Source: Paractinoplanes abujensis (GTDB taxonomy: Bacteria; Actinomycetota; Actinomycetes; Mycobacteriales; Micromonosporaceae). From it: a stretch of 64,000 bases of DNA. This document shows positions 55,598-62,761 of the stretch, piece after piece. The translations under genes and the position numbers were made by a program. Position 1 is the first letter of the stretch. Each line of letters opens with the position of its first letter. The stretch lies in NCBI RefSeq assembly GCF_014204895.1, contig NZ_JACHMF010000001.1, positions 496,001 through 560,000 of the forward strand, written 5' to 3'. The notes under the pieces were generated by a model that saw nothing but the letters and a program-made list of their open reading frames with translations, was not told where the DNA came from and ran no database searches.

Positions 55598-57364
55598 ATG
55601 AGACCTGTCCTCATCCGCGGCCTGACCGCGGCCGCCGCCGCTTCGCTCGTCACGGGGGTGGGCGTCTTCGCCGCCACCAGCGCGAGCGCCGCGGCCGGCT
55701 GCCGGGTCGACTACTCCGCCAACAGCTGGAGCACCGGCTTCACCGGCACGGTCAACGTGACCAACCTCGGTGACCCGATCTCCGGTGGCTGGCGGGTGAC
55801 CTGGGCCTTCGCCGGCAACCAGCAGATCACCCAGGGCTGGAGCGCCACGATCACCCAGTCCGGCCAGAACGTGACGGCGACCAACCCGTCCTGGGCGGGC
55901 TCGCTCCCGACCAACGGCAGCGCGAGCTTCGGCTTCAACGCCAGCTACTCGGGCACCAACGCCAACCCCGCGACGTTCTCGCTCAACGGCGTGGCCTGCA
56001 CCGGCGCCACCGGCCCGACGACCCCGCCGCCGACCGGCGGCCCGACCACCCCGCCGCCGACCACGCCGCCCCCGACCACGCCGCCGCCGACGACCCCGCC
56101 GCCGACGACCGGCAAGGTGGACAACCCGTACGCGGGTGCCAAGGGCTACGTCAACCCGGAGTGGAAGGCCAAGGCCGACGCCGAGCCCGGCGGCAGCCGC
56201 GTCTCGAACAACCCGACCGCCGTCTGGCTGGACCGGATCGCCGCGATCGAGGGCACCGACGACAGCAGCTCCAACGGCTCGATGGGCTTGCGCGACCACC
56301 TGGACGCCGCTGTCGCCCAGGGCGCCGGCTACATCCAGCTCGTCATCTACAACCTGCCCGGCCGCGACTGCGCCGCGCTCGCCTCGAACGGTGAGCTGGG
56401 CCCGAACGACCTGCCGCGCTACAAGGCCGAGTACATCGACCCGATCGCCGCGATCCAGTCCGACGCCAAGTACCGCAGCCTGCGGATCATCAACATCGTC
56501 GAGATCGACTCGCTGCCGAACCTGGTCACCAACACCTCCGGCCAGGCCGGCGGCACGGCGACCTGCGACACGATGAAGGCCAACGGCGGATACGTGCAGG
56601 GCATCGGCTACGCGCTCAACAAGCTCGGCGCGCTGCCCAACACCTACAACTACGTCGACGCCGCGCACCACGGCTGGATCGGCTGGGACTCGAACTTCGG
56701 CCCCACCGCCGACATCATGCTCGAGGCCGCCCGTGCCTCCGGCAACGTCAGCAACGTCACCGGCTTCATCACCAACACGGCCAACTACTCGGCCCTGCGG
56801 GAGCCCTTCGTGCAGCCGACCACCCAGGTCGGTGGCCAGAGCGTGCGGCAGTCGAAGTGGATCGACTGGAACCAGTACACCGATGAGCTGAGCTTCGCCC
56901 AGGCCTTCCGCAACAAGCTGGTCTCGGTCGGCTTCAACTCGAACATCGGCATGCTGATCGACACCAGCCGTAACGGCTGGGGTGGCTCGGCCCGCCCGAC
57001 GGCGGCCAGCACCTCGACGAACATCGACACCTTCGTCAACGAGTCGCGCATCGACCGCCGGATCCACGCCGGCAACTGGTGCAACCAGTCCGGTGCGGGC
57101 CTGGGCGAGCGCCCGACCGCGGCCCCGGCCAGCGGCATCGACGCGTACGTCTGGGTCAAGCCCCCGGGTGAGTCGGACGGCTCGTCCAAGCTGATCCCGA
57201 ACGACGAGGGCAAGGGCTTCGACCGGATGTGCGACCCGACCTACACCGGTAACGCCCGCAACGGCAACAGCATGAGTGGCGCCCTGCCCGACGCGCCGAT
57301 CTCCGGCGCCTGGTTCTCGGCGCAGTTCCGCCAGCTGATGGCCAACGCCTACCCGGCGCTGTAA
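55598..57364 (+). CDS. Secreted CBM2-GH6 cellulase (cellobiohydrolase type)
   Basis: 588 residues with GAGGAG upstream of the ATG. A Sec signal ends near SASA (about 32); a CBM2 domain (34-135) with CRVDYSANSWSTGFTGTV and two cysteines follows, then a TPPPTT linker (138-172) and a GH6 domain to the end. Catalytic aspartates lie in NLPGRDCAALAS (Asp257) and INIVEIDSLPNL (Asp304). The long GH6 domain with extra loops resembles exo-acting Cel6B-type enzymes. It hydrolyses cellulose, releasing cellobiose. A CebR box lies upstream and a strong terminator downstream. Confidence 0.95.
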   Translation: MRPVLIRGLTAAAAASLVTGVGVFAATSASAAAGCRVDYSANSWSTGFTGTVNVTNLGDPISGGWRVTWAFAGNQQITQGWSATITQSGQNVTATNPSWAGSLPTNGSASFGFNASYSGTNANPATFSLNGVACTGATGPTTPPPTGGPTTPPPTTPPPTTPPPTTPPPTTGKVDNPYAGAKGYVNPEWKAKADAEPGGSRVSNNPTAVWLDRIAAIEGTDDSSSNGSMGLRDHLDAAVAQGAGYIQLVIYNLPGRDCAALASNGELGPNDLPRYKAEYIDPIAAIQSDAKYRSLRIINIVEIDSLPNLVTNTSGQAGGTATCDTMKANGGYVQGIGYALNKLGALPNTYNYVDAAHHGWIGWDSNFGPTADIMLEAARASGNVSNVTGFITNTANYSALREPFVQPTTQVGGQSVRQSKWIDWNQYTDELSFAQAFRNKLVSVGFNSNIGMLIDTSRNGWGGSARPTAASTSTNIDTFVNESRIDRRIHAGNWCNQSGAGLGERPTAAPASGIDAYVWVKPPGESDGSSKLIPNDEGKGFDRMCDPTYTGNARNGNSMSGALPDAPISGAWFSAQFRQLMANAYPAL

Positions 57365-57385
57365 AGCAACGGGTAAACAGGACCG

Positions 57386-57422
57386 CCGGGCCCCGCTCTA
57401 ACCCACGAGGAGCGGGGCCCGG
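57386..57422. terminator. Intrinsic-like terminator after the GH6 gene
   Basis: CCGGGCCCCGCT (57386-57397) pairs perfectly with AGCGGGGCCCGG (57411-57422), 13-base loop, followed by TGTTTGTC. Confidence 0.85.
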
Positions 57423-57472
57423 TGTTTGTCCGCGGCCGCCCCAGCCGCACGGCGGTGTACTACAAAGAACAG

Positions 57473-58219
57473 GTGGACATCACCAAGGTCGGTTGGACCA
57501 CTGCCGGTCGTCGCCTCACCGCGGCGGCCGGCAGTGTCGTGGGGGAGCGGTACGACACCAACTACGACGTGGTGCACCTCGACCCGGGAGGCCCGCTGGC
57601 GGTGGTGGCCGACGGCATGGGTGACGGCCCGGGCAGCACGGTGGCCGGCAGTACGGCAGTCGAGGTCTTCGTGCGCGAGGCCGCGGTGGGTGACGGCGCG
57701 GCCTCGCTGCGGGCCGCGGTGGCCCGGGCCCAGGAGTCCGTACGGGGGGCCGGGCGCACGCTGGCCGGGCTGACCGGCTGCACGCTGACCGCGCTCGTGG
57801 CGGCCGGGGACGCCTCCGCCTGGATCGTGCAGCTGGGCGACTCCCGCGCCTACCGGCTGCGCGACGGCCTGCTCGACCTGCTCACCGTCGACCACACGAT
57901 CGCCTGGGTGGGCCTGCTGCACGGCTGGTTCGCCCACGACTCGGCCGAGGCGGCCACCGCCCGCTACCGCCTGACCCGCTACGCCGGGCACCCCGACGGC
58001 CCCGAGCCCGATCTGATCAACGTGACCCTGCAGCCCGGCGACGTCTATCTGCTCTGCACCGACGGCGTTTCCGACCAGCTCACGTACGAGAATCTGACCC
58101 GGGTGCTGGCCAACGACGACCCCGGCGCCGCCGTGCACGCCCTGCTCGAGGACTCCCTGACCGCCGGTGGCCGCGACAACGCCACGGCGGTCGTCGTCCG
58201 CGTGGAGCGCACCGTCTAG
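57473..58219 (+). CDS. PP2C-family serine/threonine phosphatase
   Basis: 248 residues from the GTG at 57473 (VDITKVGWTTAGRR); the leader between the terminator and this point cannot add a sensible N-terminus. Metal-binding motifs are VVADGMGDGPGS, GDSRAYRLRDG, LLCTDGVSDQL and GRDNATAVVVR, with GCTLTALVA between them. It is a stand-alone catalytic domain of PstP/PrpC type without a membrane anchor, probably a cytoplasmic phosphoprotein phosphatase. The stop overlaps the convergent gene by four bases. Confidence 0.88.
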   Translation: MDITKVGWTTAGRRLTAAAGSVVGERYDTNYDVVHLDPGGPLAVVADGMGDGPGSTVAGSTAVEVFVREAAVGDGAASLRAAVARAQESVRGAGRTLAGLTGCTLTALVAAGDASAWIVQLGDSRAYRLRDGLLDLLTVDHTIAWVGLLHGWFAHDSAEAATARYRLTRYAGHPDGPEPDLINVTLQPGDVYLLCTDGVSDQLTYENLTRVLANDDPGAAVHALLEDSLTAGGRDNATAVVVRVERTV

Positions 58220-58662
58220 ACCAGAGCCACCACGAGCAGGGTGAACGCGCCGACGATGACCGCGACACGGAGGTAATGGAAGCGATCCCAGCGGTTCATC
58301 TGCTGCTTCCAGTCGGCGGGCCGGTTCTCCGGGGTCCACGTCTTGCTCAGGTTGTTGATCGGGACGAGCAGCAGCACCGACATGATCACGCTGACGATCA
58401 GCAGCGCGCCCGCGGTGACGACGAGGCCGGTGCCGGCGTCGCCCCAGCCGGCGGCCGCCCAGATCACGACGAGGGCGAGCGAGCTGATGTACCAGACCGG
58501 CATCGCGGCCCCGAGCATCCGGCCGCCGTGCGCGCGGCCGAGCTGACCGGCGTCGCCGGGGAGCGCGTCGAGGATCCGGTTGAGGACGAGGGCGACGGCG
58601 AGTTCGACCCCCACCATCAGGCCGACGCTCACGACGGTGACTACTTGAAGTGTGCCGAGCAT
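58216..58662 (-). CDS. DUF1772 family membrane protein
   Basis: 148 residues with four membrane helices. The conserved polar segment SKTWTPENRPADWKQQMNRWDRFHYLRV before the last helix is typical of DUF1772 (anthrone-oxygenase-like) proteins. Function in bacteria is uncertain. It is divergent from a TetR gene, with three CTAGC-type sites between them, so it is probably the repressor's target. Confidence 0.82.
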   Translation of the reverse strand: MLGTLQVVTVVSVGLMVGVELAVALVLNRILDALPGDAGQLGRAHGGRMLGAAMPVWYISSLALVVIWAAAGWGDAGTGLVVTAGALLIVSVIMSVLLLVPINNLSKTWTPENRPADWKQQMNRWDRFHYLRVAVIVGAFTLLVVALV

Positions 58663-58677
58663 GCTTCCTCCCCGGTT

Positions 58678-58741
58678 CTAGCGGCGCTAGCTGATAGTTC
58701 GACGCTAGCACTGCTGTCGCTACGATGTCTAGCAGTGCTAG
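58678..58741. promoter_or_regulatory. Three CTAGC-N3-GCTAG operator sites
   Basis: Perfect 13-bp palindromes CTAGCGGCGCTAG (58678-58690) and CTAGCAGTGCTAG (58729-58741), with an imperfect copy starting at 58705. The last overlaps a TAGGAT -10 box (58739-58744) six bases before the TetR ATG, so binding would block that promoter. Confidence 0.78.
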
Positions 58742-58750
58742 GATCGCCGC

Positions 58751-59329
58751 ATGTCGGTACAGGAACGCAAAGAGCGGGAGCGGGCGGTCCGGGAGCGCCT
58801 GATCCTGGCCACGGCCCGCGAGCTGGCCGAGCAGCAGGGGTGGGACGCGGTCACCACCCGCCGGCTGGCCGAGCGCATCGAATACAGCCAGCCCGTCCTC
58901 TACAGCCACTTCCGTGGCAAACGCGAGATCATCGGCGCCGTCGCCCTCGAGGGGGCCGCCGAGCTGGCCGCTGCGTTGCGGGCCGCGACCGCCGCCGCGG
59001 ACGGCCCGCGGGCCCGCGTGGCCGCCCTGGCCGGCGCCTATCTCGATTTCGCCGCCCGCCATCCGGCCGTCTACGACGCCATGTTCCAGCTCGACGGCGG
59101 CCTGGCGTTCGCTGTCGAGGAGACTCCGGAGCCGCTCAAGGACGCCTTCGCGGCGCTGCTGGAGAGCCTGGGTGAGGTCGCCGGCGAGGGGGTGCACCCG
59201 GGGTTGTTCACCGAGGTGTTCTGGTCGGCCCTGCACGGGCTGGCCACCCTGACCCGGGCCGGCCGGCTCCCGGCGGAGTTCGCCGAACTGCGGACGGAGC
59301 TGCTCGTGAGCCGATTCGCCGGGAGCTGA
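58751..59329 (+). CDS. TetR-family repressor (next to DUF1772 gene)
   Basis: 192 residues, MSVQERKERERAVRERLIL. The helix-turn-helix is AVTTRRLAERIEYSQPVLYSHFRGKREI; the C-terminal domain has the WHG-type layout (AYLDFAARHPAVYDAMF). The transcript is likely leaderless. Predicted to repress itself and the DUF1772 gene through the CTAGC sites. Confidence 0.9.
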   Translation: MSVQERKERERAVRERLILATARELAEQQGWDAVTTRRLAERIEYSQPVLYSHFRGKREIIGAVALEGAAELAAALRAATAAADGPRARVAALAGAYLDFAARHPAVYDAMFQLDGGLAFAVEETPEPLKDAFAALLESLGEVAGEGVHPGLFTEVFWSALHGLATLTRAGRLPAEFAELRTELLVSRFAGS

Positions 59330-59654
59330 CGCAGCCGGACGCTGATCCAGCCGGGCGCGGACGCGGCCGTGCGCTGACGGACGGCGGCTGACCCGCGCCC
59401 CACGCGCGGAGTCAGCCGCCCATCCGCCGGGCTTCGCCGTGCTCTGCTCTCGCGGGCCGACGCCGTCGCGGCCGGGGTGCCCACCTCGGCCGGCCCGGAG
59501 TCGCGCCCGGCGAGAAACGCGGGCGAAGCGGTGAGCCGCATCGGTGTCCGGCGCGTGTGCCGAACGTAGTGGCTCGCGGGCTGTTGGTGATTGAACCTAG
59601 CGCTACCAGGCCGTGGGGACCTTAAAGGCAGCGAAACGCATCTGCAGGAATCTC
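59330..59654. other. Intergenic region without a recognisable feature
   Basis: 325 bp between the TetR gene and the convergent secreted-protein gene. No gene, strong hairpin or repeat was recognised. Confidence 0.5.
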
Positions 59655-60473
59655 TTAATTACGCCGGCGCGGCATGCTCTCGAAACCGGTGGGCATGGCC
59701 TGGGTCTCGGTCTGCCAGGCGGGCTGGCGGCGGTTGCGCAGGCGCAGCCGCAGCAGCATGCCGACGCCGAGGAAGACCATCAGCGCGCCCACGATCAGGC
59801 CCACCCCGAGCACGTTCGAGCTGCTCGAAGCGGGGGTCAGGGCCTGGTCGGACGGTGCGGGCTCCGCGCCGGCCGCCTGCTCCTCGACGGGATCCTCCTC
59901 CTCGACTTCGATGTCCTGGGTGGGCACGGCCGACGGGGACGGCGACGGGCTTTCGCTCGGCTCGGCGGCGACCGGGCTGACCACCTGGGACTCGGTGCCG
60001 GTGGAGCTGAGCAGCCGGCCGGCGGCGTCGAAGGCCTGCGCCCGGAAGGTCACCTCGCCGTCGTCGGGGCCGGTGAACGCCACGTCCCAGCGGCCCGTCA
60101 CCGTGCGTCCCTGGCAGAGCTGCCCCGGGTCGAGCCGCTCGTCGACCACTGTCGCCGTCTCGTCCTCGACCCCGGCCCGTACGGGGAAGGACTGGTTGTT
60201 CTCCACCCGGGTCACGCGGATCTGGTCGAGGCTGATGCCCTTGGTCTCGATGGTCAGCGCCCACCGCACCTTGAGGCAGCGGCGGCCGCGATCGGTCGAG
60301 GCAACCGCGGTGAGTGTGCCGGCGTCCTTGCCGATCGTGAACGTCCGGGGTGCCTGCCCCACCTTGACCTCGAAGCCCGGCACGTCGGCGCGTGCCGGGG
60401 AGGCCCACGCCAGCATCGCCACGGCGACGAGGACAGCGCTGATCCGAGTCCCCCCTCGGGTCAGGTGCCGCAT
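59655..60473 (-). CDS. Secreted single-pass membrane protein of unknown function
   Basis: 272 residues. The start at 60473 (MRHLTRGGTRISAV) is set by AAGGAG nine bases upstream; ATGs at 60482 and 60491 lie around that site. A Sec signal ends near ARADVPG. An extracellular beta-rich domain (about 30-165) contains paired cysteines in RRCLKVRWALTIETKG and LDPGQLCQGRTVTGRW, then an acidic Pro/Ser stalk (about 175-220), one membrane helix (about 227-248) and a basic cytoplasmic tail. This is the layout of an LPXTG-like surface protein without a sortase signal. Function unknown. Confidence 0.75.
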   Translation of the reverse strand: MRHLTRGGTRISAVLVAVAMLAWASPARADVPGFEVKVGQAPRTFTIGKDAGTLTAVASTDRGRRCLKVRWALTIETKGISLDQIRVTRVENNQSFPVRAGVEDETATVVDERLDPGQLCQGRTVTGRWDVAFTGPDDGEVTFRAQAFDAAGRLLSSTGTESQVVSPVAAEPSESPSPSPSAVPTQDIEVEEEDPVEEQAAGAEPAPSDQALTPASSSSNVLGVGLIVGALMVFLGVGMLLRLRLRNRRQPAWQTETQAMPTGFESMPRRRN

Positions 60474-60877
60474 GCCGATCATCTCCTTCATGCCTCGGGC
60501 GACTTCAAGCCTCGGCCACTTCGTACCTGAGTGACTGCATGACCGAGGCCACAGGTGATGGTTCGCAGCGGAGGCCTCAAAGGTTCACCGGGTGCGCTGG
60601 GTCACTGCTCCGTGACGCCTTATTTTTCGCTCAGGCAACTGTTTCTCCGGCATGTCTTCGCAGCTCAGCGCCCATCTGGCAGCCCTCGCTGGAAAGTAGG
60701 CGACAAAAGAACCGTCAGGCGTTCATCCGAACCCGCTTGCGGCACGTAGTTGGGGGATGGGCAGGGACCGGCCGATGCCGATCGCTGCCCGGCAACAACG
60801 TGAAGCAGGGGGCACTCCCCACGGGTGCCTGCGTCCCACCGCCCACGGGACGTGACCGCTGCGGAGAACGAGGAGTT
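60474..60877. other. Divergent promoter and leader region of the cytochrome gene
   Basis: 404 bp without a convincing gene. Near the end are two hairpins: GCAGG-GGCAC-type arms at 60805-60832 (bulged), and CGTCCC (60832-60837) with GGGACG (60847-60852), perfect with a nine-base loop. They lie just before the cytochrome ribosome binding site and may be leader structures. No known riboswitch was recognised. Confidence 0.4.
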
Positions 60878-62761
60878 ATGGCCCGGACGAGTAGTAGTGA
60901 GCGATCCGCCAATCGTGTACCCGTCGACGTAGGTGCTACCGGTAAAGGAGCGCCCTCCCGGGGCGCGGTAGCGATTCTGGCCGTGAGCGTGATCGCCGCC
61001 ATCTGGGCGGTCGCGATGATGACCAAGCCCGGTCGCATCGGCTATGTGTACGTCTTCACCTACACCGAGTACTACGTCGGCGTGATCACGCTCGTGTCCC
61101 TGTCCATCACGATCATGATCGGCCTGGTCTCCACCGACCGGCTGGTCCTCTCGATCCGCCAACGCGTGCTCCTGCAGTCCGCGCACCGCACCACCGGCGT
61201 CATCGCGGTCACCGCGCTCTTCCTGCACGTCTGGATGAAGATCGTCGAGAAGCACGCCTCGGTCATCGACGCGTTCATCCCGTTCCTCTACCAGGGCGAC
61301 AAGCGGGTGTGGATCGGCTTCGGCACGATCTCCGGCTGGGTCATGATCCTGGTGATGTGGACGGGCATCATGCGTTCGCGGTTCATCGGCCGGGGCAGCC
61401 CCTGGATGTGGCGGGGCATCCACTCGATCTCGTACCTGATCTGGCCGACCGCCCTGATGCACGGTCTCAGCGCCGGCCGGCCCGCGGCCACCTGGGTCGT
61501 CGTCAGCTACATCGTCTGTGTGCTGGGCGTGCTGGTCGGCCTGGCCGTCCGCCTCTCCGTCTCGCTCAACCGCAACAAGGACTTCTCCTCGACCGCCGCG
61601 CCGGGCGGCCTGAAGCCGGTCGGCTCGCTGGTGCCCACCAGTTCGCCGGCCGCGAAGCGCCCCGGCCGCCGCGAGCGGGCCGCGCCCGTCGAGCCCGAGC
61701 GACTGGGCCCGGTCGCCGTGGTCGACACGTTCCAGCCGGTCGAGGTCATGGCCCCGCCGGTCGCCCCGCCGCCCGCCGGTGACCTGGTCGCCCCGCGCCC
61801 GCGCCAGGCCCGCGCGGAGACGTTCGACGAGCCCACCGGCATGATGCCGCGCTACGAGCAGGACGAGCGCCGCGGCCGCGGCCGCCGCGTCGAGGACGAG
61901 ATCGAGTACGACGAGCCGCGCGGCCGCCGCTACCCGGGCGAGGACACCAGCACCCGGATGCGCCGCTCCGAGCTGGAGGAGACCGGCACGCGGATGCGCC
62001 GCTCCGAGCTGGAGGAGACCGGCACGCGGATGCGCCGCCCCGAGCTGGAGGACACGAACACCCGCATGCGCCGGGTCGAGATGGACGGCTTCGAGGACAC
62101 CGGCACCCGGATGCGCCGGCCCGACTTCGAGGACACGCAGACCCGGATGCGCCGGGTCGAGATGGAGGACACCGGCACCCGGATGCGCCGGCCCGACTTC
62201 GAGGACACGCAGACCCGGATGCGGCGCGTCGAGATGGACGGCTACGCGGAACCCGGCTACGACGAGCCCGCTCCCCGCCGCCGCCGTTACGCCGACGACG
62301 ATGACGAGCCGCCGCGCTCGCGCCGCCGCGGTGACATGCCGTTCTACGAGGAGCCGCCGCGCTCCAGCCGCCACGCCGACTCCTACGACGAGGTGCCCCG
62401 CCAGCGCGGCCGCTACGACGACGACGCCCCGCCGCCCCGGCGGTCGCGCTCGGAGTCCCGCTACGACCGGGAGACCGAGGATGCGCCCCGGGCTCGGCGC
62501 GACCGGGGCGCAGACATCTCAGGCGCCGATTCAGGGCGGCACAGCCGCAGCGGGTTCGTCGATCTCGCCGACGACCCGACGTACATGGAGCCCGACGAGA
62601 CGCCGACCCTGGTCGACATGGCGTCCCGGCGAGCCCGGCGGGAGCAGCAGGATTCCGGACGCGTCCAGGCGGGCAGGGGAGCCCGCCGCGGTGGGCGCGG
62701 CCGGGTGGAGGACGAGGCTGACGACGGTTACTGGTCGCAGCTGCGAGGGGAAGCGAATTGA
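60878..62761 (+). CDS. Ferric-reductase-like cytochrome b with long repeat-rich tail
   Basis: 627 residues, MARTSSSERSANRV, after GAGGAG. Six membrane helices lie in about 28-230. Histidine pairs His103/His117 (x13) and His182/His195 (x12) on facing helices are bis-heme ligands of the ferric reductase/cytochrome b type. The cytoplasmic tail of about 390 residues is highly charged: eight TRMRR repeats (356-454) and Arg/Asp-rich sequence to the end. Automated annotation can easily misname such tails. The stop overlaps the start of a NuoF-like gene, indicating a membrane electron-transfer complex; quinone, iron or another acceptor is unknown. Confidence 0.82.
   Translation: MARTSSSERSANRVPVDVGATGKGAPSRGAVAILAVSVIAAIWAVAMMTKPGRIGYVYVFTYTEYYVGVITLVSLSITIMIGLVSTDRLVLSIRQRVLLQSAHRTTGVIAVTALFLHVWMKIVEKHASVIDAFIPFLYQGDKRVWIGFGTISGWVMILVMWTGIMRSRFIGRGSPWMWRGIHSISYLIWPTALMHGLSAGRPAATWVVVSYIVCVLGVLVGLAVRLSVSLNRNKDFSSTAAPGGLKPVGSLVPTSSPAAKRPGRRERAAPVEPERLGPVAVVDTFQPVEVMAPPVAPPPAGDLVAPRPRQARAETFDEPTGMMPRYEQDERRGRGRRVEDEIEYDEPRGRRYPGEDTSTRMRRSELEETGTRMRRSELEETGTRMRRPELEDTNTRMRRVEMDGFEDTGTRMRRPDFEDTQTRMRRVEMEDTGTRMRRPDFEDTQTRMRRVEMDGYAEPGYDEPAPRRRRYADDDDEPPRSRRRGDMPFYEEPPRSSRHADSYDEVPRQRGRYDDDAPPPRRSRSESRYDRETEDAPRARRDRGADISGADSGRHSRSGFVDLADDPTYMEPDETPTLVDMASRRARREQQDSGRVQAGRGARRGGRGRVEDEADDGYWSQLRGEAN
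61943..62239 (+). repeat. In-frame 36-bp repeat encoding TRMRR units
   Basis: Eight units of 12 residues (one 15) of the form TRMRR-x-E/D-L/M/F-E-D/E-T-G/Q/N. Basic TRMRR and acidic ELEET halves alternate, so each unit is a charge zipper. Units 5-6 and 7-8 are almost identical pairs, indicating recent duplication. Confidence 0.92.

Noticed and set aside
60474..60877. c-di-AMP or other known riboswitch before the cytochrome gene
   Set aside because: Only short hairpins were found; no conserved riboswitch core was recognised.
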